64,000 nucleotides of DNA, taken from positions 169,124 to 233,123 of the forward strand of contig NZ_RRCM01000001.1 in the NCBI RefSeq assembly GCF_003862485.1, in the 5' to 3' direction. The DNA comes from Lachnoanaerobaculum orale (lineage in GTDB: Bacteria > Bacillota > Clostridia > Lachnospirales > Lachnospiraceae). A program made the position numbers and the translations under genes. Below the pieces are notes generated by a model, which did no database searches, was not told the DNA's origin, and saw only the letters and a list, made by a program, of their open reading frames with translations. Shown here piece after piece: positions 60,534 through 64,000 of this stretch; the stretch's first letter is position 1; each line of letters opens with the position of its first letter.

Positions 60534-60734
60534 ATATATTATTATAATAACATAAAAAAATATTTTTTCTATATAAAAAAGTAAAAAAACAAAAAACGTT
60601 AATATAGACTAATTTTAAACTTTTTTTTGTATAAGTGCGATAGTTTTAAATAATATAGCTTTATTATGAAGTATATGTTAAAAATAAAAATAATGGGATT
60701 AGTTCTTGAATTAGAGAAGTAAACTTTTGATTTA

Positions 60735-60758
60735 ATTTCGATTTTATTATGTTATAAT
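60735..60758 (+). promoter_or_regulatory. Candidate DeoR-site copy 2 and tpiA promoter -10
   Basis: ATTTCGATTTTATTAT (60735-60750) is followed at once by TATAAT (60753-60758), a consensus -10. The -35 is weak, so the promoter may need help. The repeat shares 14 of its first bases with the copy at 60517, allowing for one extra T. Confidence 0.45.
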
Positions 60759-60785
60759 AGGTATATTGTTAAGGAGGTACTTTTG

Positions 60786-61589
60786 ATGAAGAAAATATAT
60801 TTTGGGACTAATTTAAAGATGTACAAAAATATACAGCAAACGGTAGATTACTTAAAAACATTAGCAAATGAAACAGCTGAGTTAGATAGAAAAAGATATG
60901 AATTATTTGTTATACCGTCATATACTGCTTTACCCGGTGCTACGGAATCTATTTCGCAGGAACAAGTAATTTTAGGTGCACAAAATATGGCATGGGAAGA
61001 AGAAGGACAATTTACCGGAGAGGTTTCACCCAAAATGCTGGAAGAGCTGGGCATAAATTTGGTGATGATAGGTCACTCTGAAAGAAGGCATATTTTTCAT
61101 GAGACAGATGATGAAGAGAATAAAAAAGTTATATGCGGAGTAAAAAATGGATTTATAGTTCTTCTTTGTATCGGTGAAACAGATAAAGATAAAATGGATG
61201 GGGTAAGCAATGAAGTTTTGCGTAGCCAGTTAATAAGAGGATTAAAAGGGATAAAGAAAGAAGATGCAGGAAAAATTTGGATTGCATATGAACCGGTTTG
61301 GGCTATTGGTGTAAACGGTAAGCCGGCTTCTGAGGAATATGCAAATGCGAAGCACAAGGTAATTAGAGAATGTTTGTTAGAAATTTTTGGCAATTATGGA
61401 GAAGATGTACCTATTCTGTACGGAGGTAGTGTAAATCCACAGAATGCAAACTCTTTGATTGTACAACCTTATATTGATGGATTGTTTGTTGGAAGAAGTG
61501 CATGGAATGCGAAAGAATTTGCACAGCTAATATTTAATACTATATGTAAATTAGAAAATTCCAAGGGCATAAATGATGAAAGTAGGTAA
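60786..61589 (+). CDS. tpiA: Triose-phosphate isomerase family protein (TpiA paralogue)
   Basis: 267 residues from the ATG at 60786, 8 bases after AAGGAGG. Catalytic Lys11 (FGTNLKMYKN), His97 (MIGHSERRHIF) and Glu169 (AYEPVWAIGV) and the phosphate loop YGGSVNP are present. It could interconvert DHAP and glyceraldehyde 3-phosphate, using the DHAP from PdxA2. The variant start (GTNLKM instead of GNWKMN) and location in a catabolic island next to RpiB suggest a specialised copy, possibly a tetrulose-phosphate isomerase like EryH. Confidence 0.9.
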   Translation: MKKIYFGTNLKMYKNIQQTVDYLKTLANETAELDRKRYELFVIPSYTALPGATESISQEQVILGAQNMAWEEEGQFTGEVSPKMLEELGINLVMIGHSERRHIFHETDDEENKKVICGVKNGFIVLLCIGETDKDKMDGVSNEVLRSQLIRGLKGIKKEDAGKIWIAYEPVWAIGVNGKPASEEYANAKHKVIRECLLEIFGNYGEDVPILYGGSVNPQNANSLIVQPYIDGLFVGRSAWNAKEFAQLIFNTICKLENSKGINDESR

Positions 61590-61592
61590 TTT

Positions 61593-62357
61593 GTGATATC
61601 AGTTAGAGAGGAACATATTTTAAATGAGCTCAACAGTAAGGGTACTGTAAGTGTACGAGAGTTAAGTAAAATATTGCAGTGTTCTGAGGTTACTATTCGA
61701 AATGACATAAAAAGAATGGAAGAAAAGGAATTGCTGATTCGAAAACATGGTGGTGCTATAAAAAAAGAAGAAGGACTTTTGTTATCAATTAGACCTGGAA
61801 ATGTATATACAAGGAAAGATGAGAAGATTCGCATTGCAAACAAAGCATTTGAATATATCAAAGATAAGGACACAATCTTTATTGATGATTCATCTATAGG
61901 ATATTATCTGGCAAAAAGGATTTTAGAAGATGATTATTTGCATATTGTGGTTATTACAAATTCATTGGCTGTAGCTGCGATTTTATCTAATTCACAAAAT
62001 ATTATTTTATATACGATTATAGGGCAAATTGGTGGAAAACTTCCATCAGCTGTAGGAGATTTAGCGATAGAAGCAATTTTAAAATTTAAAGCAGACAAAG
62101 CATTTATAAGTGCGCATGGTGTGAATTTTGAGGCAGGTGTTACATCTGTAGGATCACCTCAGATGCAAGTGAAAAAAGCTGTGCTGGATATTTCGGATAA
62201 AGTTTATTTAATGGTAGATAGTTCTAAGTTTGGAGGGGGATATGTATTGGTTGTATGTCCTCTTTCCAGAATAACAAAGACTATTACGGATAATGGCTTA
62301 GGGAGTGAGAATAGAGAATTAGCAAAGAAATATCTTGTGAATTTAGATATTGTATAA
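61593..62357 (+). CDS. DeoR-family transcription regulator
   Basis: 254 residues starting at GTG 61593, three bases after the tpiA stop. The N-terminal helix-turn-helix reads ILNELNSKGTVSVRELSKILQCSEVTIRNDIKRMEEKELLIRKHGGAI. The sensor domain (DTIFIDDSSIGYYLAKRIL, VITNSLAVAAIL, GGKLPSAVGDLAIEAILKFKADKAFISAHGVNFEAGVTS) binds sugar phosphates in this family. It probably represses the divergent pdxA/kinase/permease and tpiA units and is induced by a pathway phosphate ester. Confidence 0.93.
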   Translation: MISVREEHILNELNSKGTVSVRELSKILQCSEVTIRNDIKRMEEKELLIRKHGGAIKKEEGLLLSIRPGNVYTRKDEKIRIANKAFEYIKDKDTIFIDDSSIGYYLAKRILEDDYLHIVVITNSLAVAAILSNSQNIILYTIIGQIGGKLPSAVGDLAIEAILKFKADKAFISAHGVNFEAGVTSVGSPQMQVKKAVLDISDKVYLMVDSSKFGGGYVLVVCPLSRITKTITDNGLGSENRELAKKYLVNLDIV

Positions 62358-62372
62358 ATTTTAGTATACTGT

Positions 62373-62404
62373 AAAAGGTTGTGGTAGTATTACAACCTTT
62401 TTTA
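62373..62404 (+). terminator. Terminator after the DeoR gene
   Basis: AAAAGGTTGT (62373-62382) pairs with ACAACCTTTT (62392-62401) around a 9-base loop and is followed by TTT. Confidence 0.85.
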
Positions 62405-62439
62405 TTTAAAATCAAATTATTATGATTTTATAATTATAA

Positions 62440-62482
62440 ATACCTATAGTATATAGTATGGCAAAAAGTGTGTTATAGGTAT
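62440..62482 (+). promoter_or_regulatory. Inverted repeat upstream of the last gene
   Basis: Perfect 9-base arms ATACCTATA (62440-62448) and TATAGGTAT (62474-62482) are 25 bases apart, 32 bases before the response-regulator start. Possible operator pair. Confidence 0.45.
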
Positions 62483-62513
62483 ATATTTCAGTAAATTATT
62501 TGGTGGTTGAAGT

Positions 62514-64000
62514 ATGACAGAGAATATAAGAAAAGTATTAATCGTAGACGATGAATACTTCATTGGAAAATTAATATATAAATTAGTTGATTGGGATATT
62601 AAGCATTTGGAGTGTGTTAATATATTGGATAACGGAGAAGATGCAATAGACTATATTAGGAATAATACCCCTGATATAGTTATAACAGATATAAGGATGC
62701 CGGGAATTTCAGGATTGGATCTTATCAGGGAGACAAGAGATATTTCGAATAAAATTCAATATATTATTATAAGCGGATATCGTGAGTTTGAGTATGCCAG
62801 AGAAGCAATGAAATACGGTATAGATCATTATGTACTAAAACCTATAAATAAAGACGACTTAAGTGAAGCTCTGGATGATGTTATAAAAATACTTGGAGAA
62901 ATTGAAAACAAAGAAGCCAGAGAAAAAAGACTTATAGAAACAGTTGAGAGTAGTAAAAAGATAATTAAATCAAGTATTTTAAAAGATATAATAGAAAATA
63001 ATGATTATGATAAAAGTATTTTTTTGAATAAGGATTCAAAGCTGTTTAGAGCCATAAATATTAAGTTAGACTATGAGAACATAGAGCAAGTTTATAAAAA
63101 ACAGGACAGTATAACGGCGGCCAAGGTGGTTGATATAGCAAATAAAATTCTTGAGACAAATGTAGGAGAAGTTATAGGATGCAATAAGGAATTTTTGAAT
63201 ATATTCTTTTTATTTAACTATAGCATGGAAGAAGCAAAGTCCATAAGGGGTATACTAAATACTATTTTAAGTAAAATAAATGAATATTTGATAGGATTTG
63301 AAAGATATAGGGCAACCATAGGAGTAGGTAATGAAAAGAGCGAGCTAAATGATATAAAAATATCAATTAATGAAGCTCATTATACAATAGAAAAAAGATT
63401 ACGTATCGGAATTAATAGGGTCATATATTTTGAGGATATCAATAAGGAAAATTTATCTGATAAATATGCAGATATAATGAATGAATATAATGATGAATTA
63501 AGAAGAAGTATAGAATCATTCAATATAGAAAAAATAAAGTATATATTATCTGATGTCTTTAGAAAGATATCAGATGGTCAAAATGAGGATATTGTTTATC
63601 AAATATATAATCGAATTCATGGGTTATTTAAAGATTATAGTGATGAAAAAATAGAGGAAGAGTATAGGGATATATTATCGCTGCTTAATTCGTGTTGTAA
63701 TTTAAGCGATTGTAAAAAAGTTATATTAAAATACATATTAGATTGCTTGGAATATATAAAAAGCAAATCGGAAGGTCAGGTGTTAAAACCTATAAGGACT
63801 ATGATTTCATATATTAAAGACAATTACAGGGAAAAAATCACTATTGAAGATATGGCTGAAATAGTAGATCTAAACCCGATATATCTTGGTAGTTTATTTA
63901 AAAAGGAAATAGGGTTAAACTTCTCTTCATATCTGATAAAAGTAAGAATAGATGCTGCAAAAAGTCTATTAATAGAAACAAATTATACTATTGCAGCAAT
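62514..64000 (+). CDS. YesN-type AraC response regulator, N-terminal part
   Basis: The frame opens at ATG 62514 (MTENIRKVLIVDDEYFIGKLIY) and runs off the window after about 495 residues. The receiver domain has Asp12-Asp13, phospho-acceptor Asp59 (DIVITDIRMPG) and Lys in VLKPINK. A long middle region of about 300 residues with charged helices follows, then an AraC helix-turn-helix (about 425 on: IRTMISYIKDNYREKITIEDMAEIVDLNPIYLGSLFKKEIGLNFSSYL), cut by the window edge. A sensor kinase and an ABC or sugar transporter would be expected just downstream. Start chosen by the preceding GGTGGTTGAAGT. Confidence 0.92.
   Translation, partial: MTENIRKVLIVDDEYFIGKLIYKLVDWDIKHLECVNILDNGEDAIDYIRNNTPDIVITDIRMPGISGLDLIRETRDISNKIQYIIISGYREFEYAREAMKYGIDHYVLKPINKDDLSEALDDVIKILGEIENKEAREKRLIETVESSKKIIKSSILKDIIENNDYDKSIFLNKDSKLFRAINIKLDYENIEQVYKKQDSITAAKVVDIANKILETNVGEVIGCNKEFLNIFFLFNYSMEEAKSIRGILNTILSKINEYLIGFERYRATIGVGNEKSELNDIKISINEAHYTIEKRLRIGINRVIYFEDINKENLSDKYADIMNEYNDELRRSIESFNIEKIKYILSDVFRKISDGQNEDIVYQIYNRIHGLFKDYSDEKIEEEYRDILSLLNSCCNLSDCKKVILKYILDCLEYIKSKSEGQVLKPIRTMISYIKDNYREKITIEDMAEIVDLNPIYLGSLFKKEIGLNFSSYLIKVRIDAAKSLLIETNYTIAA

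Overview
The window comes from a low-GC Gram-positive anaerobe, most likely a member of the Lachnospiraceae (Clostridia); this is inferred from gene content and style, not from a marker gene. Supporting signs are an oxygen-sensitive class III ribonucleotide reductase, a Stickland-type 2-hydroxyacyl-CoA dehydratase operon with an EtfBA-linked acyl-CoA dehydrogenase, a LicT/RAT-controlled PTS, choline-binding-type wall repeats, strong AGGAGG-like ribosome sites and sigma-A promoters with 17-base spacers. No rRNA, tRNA, CRISPR array or prophage was seen.

The first 33.5 kb look like housekeeping and core physiology. In order: the end of a sodium/alanine symporter; a redox block (trxA, trxB, glutathione peroxidase, OhrR-type regulator, Nudix hydrolase); a secreted choline-binding/CAP protein; a polar amino-acid ABC transporter with an HD-domain protein; an IS1182-type element whose transposase is cut by one in-frame stop; a cupin; a DUF421/DUF3290 membrane pair; a five-gene nickel/peptide-type ABC importer; nrdD behind a promoter with two NrdR boxes; tyrS divergent from a DAHP synthase gene that has a structured leader; nrdG and a C39-peptidase-like protein; a LytS/YesM-type two-component system followed by a TRAP transporter; a flavin NADH oxidase; and a licT-EIIA-EIICB PTS operon controlled by a RAT antiterminator/terminator switch.

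From about 33.8 kb the sequence looks more AT-rich and becomes a row of catabolic islands, each with its own regulator. (1) 33.8-44.3 kb: a BMP-type nucleoside ABC importer with a cysteine hydrolase, PfkB kinase, nucleoside phosphorylase, BtpA/SgcQ barrel, iron alcohol dehydrogenase, TrpA-like barrel and GntR/UTRA regulator. This combination fits no pathway I know and is the best candidate for an undescribed system. (2) 44.6-55.9 kb: a GntR/FCD regulator, then dehydratase activator, two dehydratase subunits, YkvI-type carrier, class III CoA-transferase, acyl-CoA synthetase, acyl-CoA dehydrogenase, EtfB and a ferredoxin-fused EtfA: the reductive arm of amino-acid (2-hydroxy acid) fermentation. 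Similar CTTGTATAC palindromes precede both of its transcription units. (3) 56.0-62.4 kb: an RpiB-like isomerase, YcxB-like protein, KdgT-type permease, DUF1537 four-carbon acid kinase (frameshifted), PdxA2-type dehydrogenase, a TpiA paralogue and a DeoR regulator: a D-threonate/tetronate-type route to DHAP. The window ends inside a YesN-type response regulator.

Within each island the logic is importer, activating enzyme, carbon-skeleton enzymes and a local regulator. Start sites were adjusted where Shine-Dalgarno spacing or a promoter box ruled out the longest reading frame.
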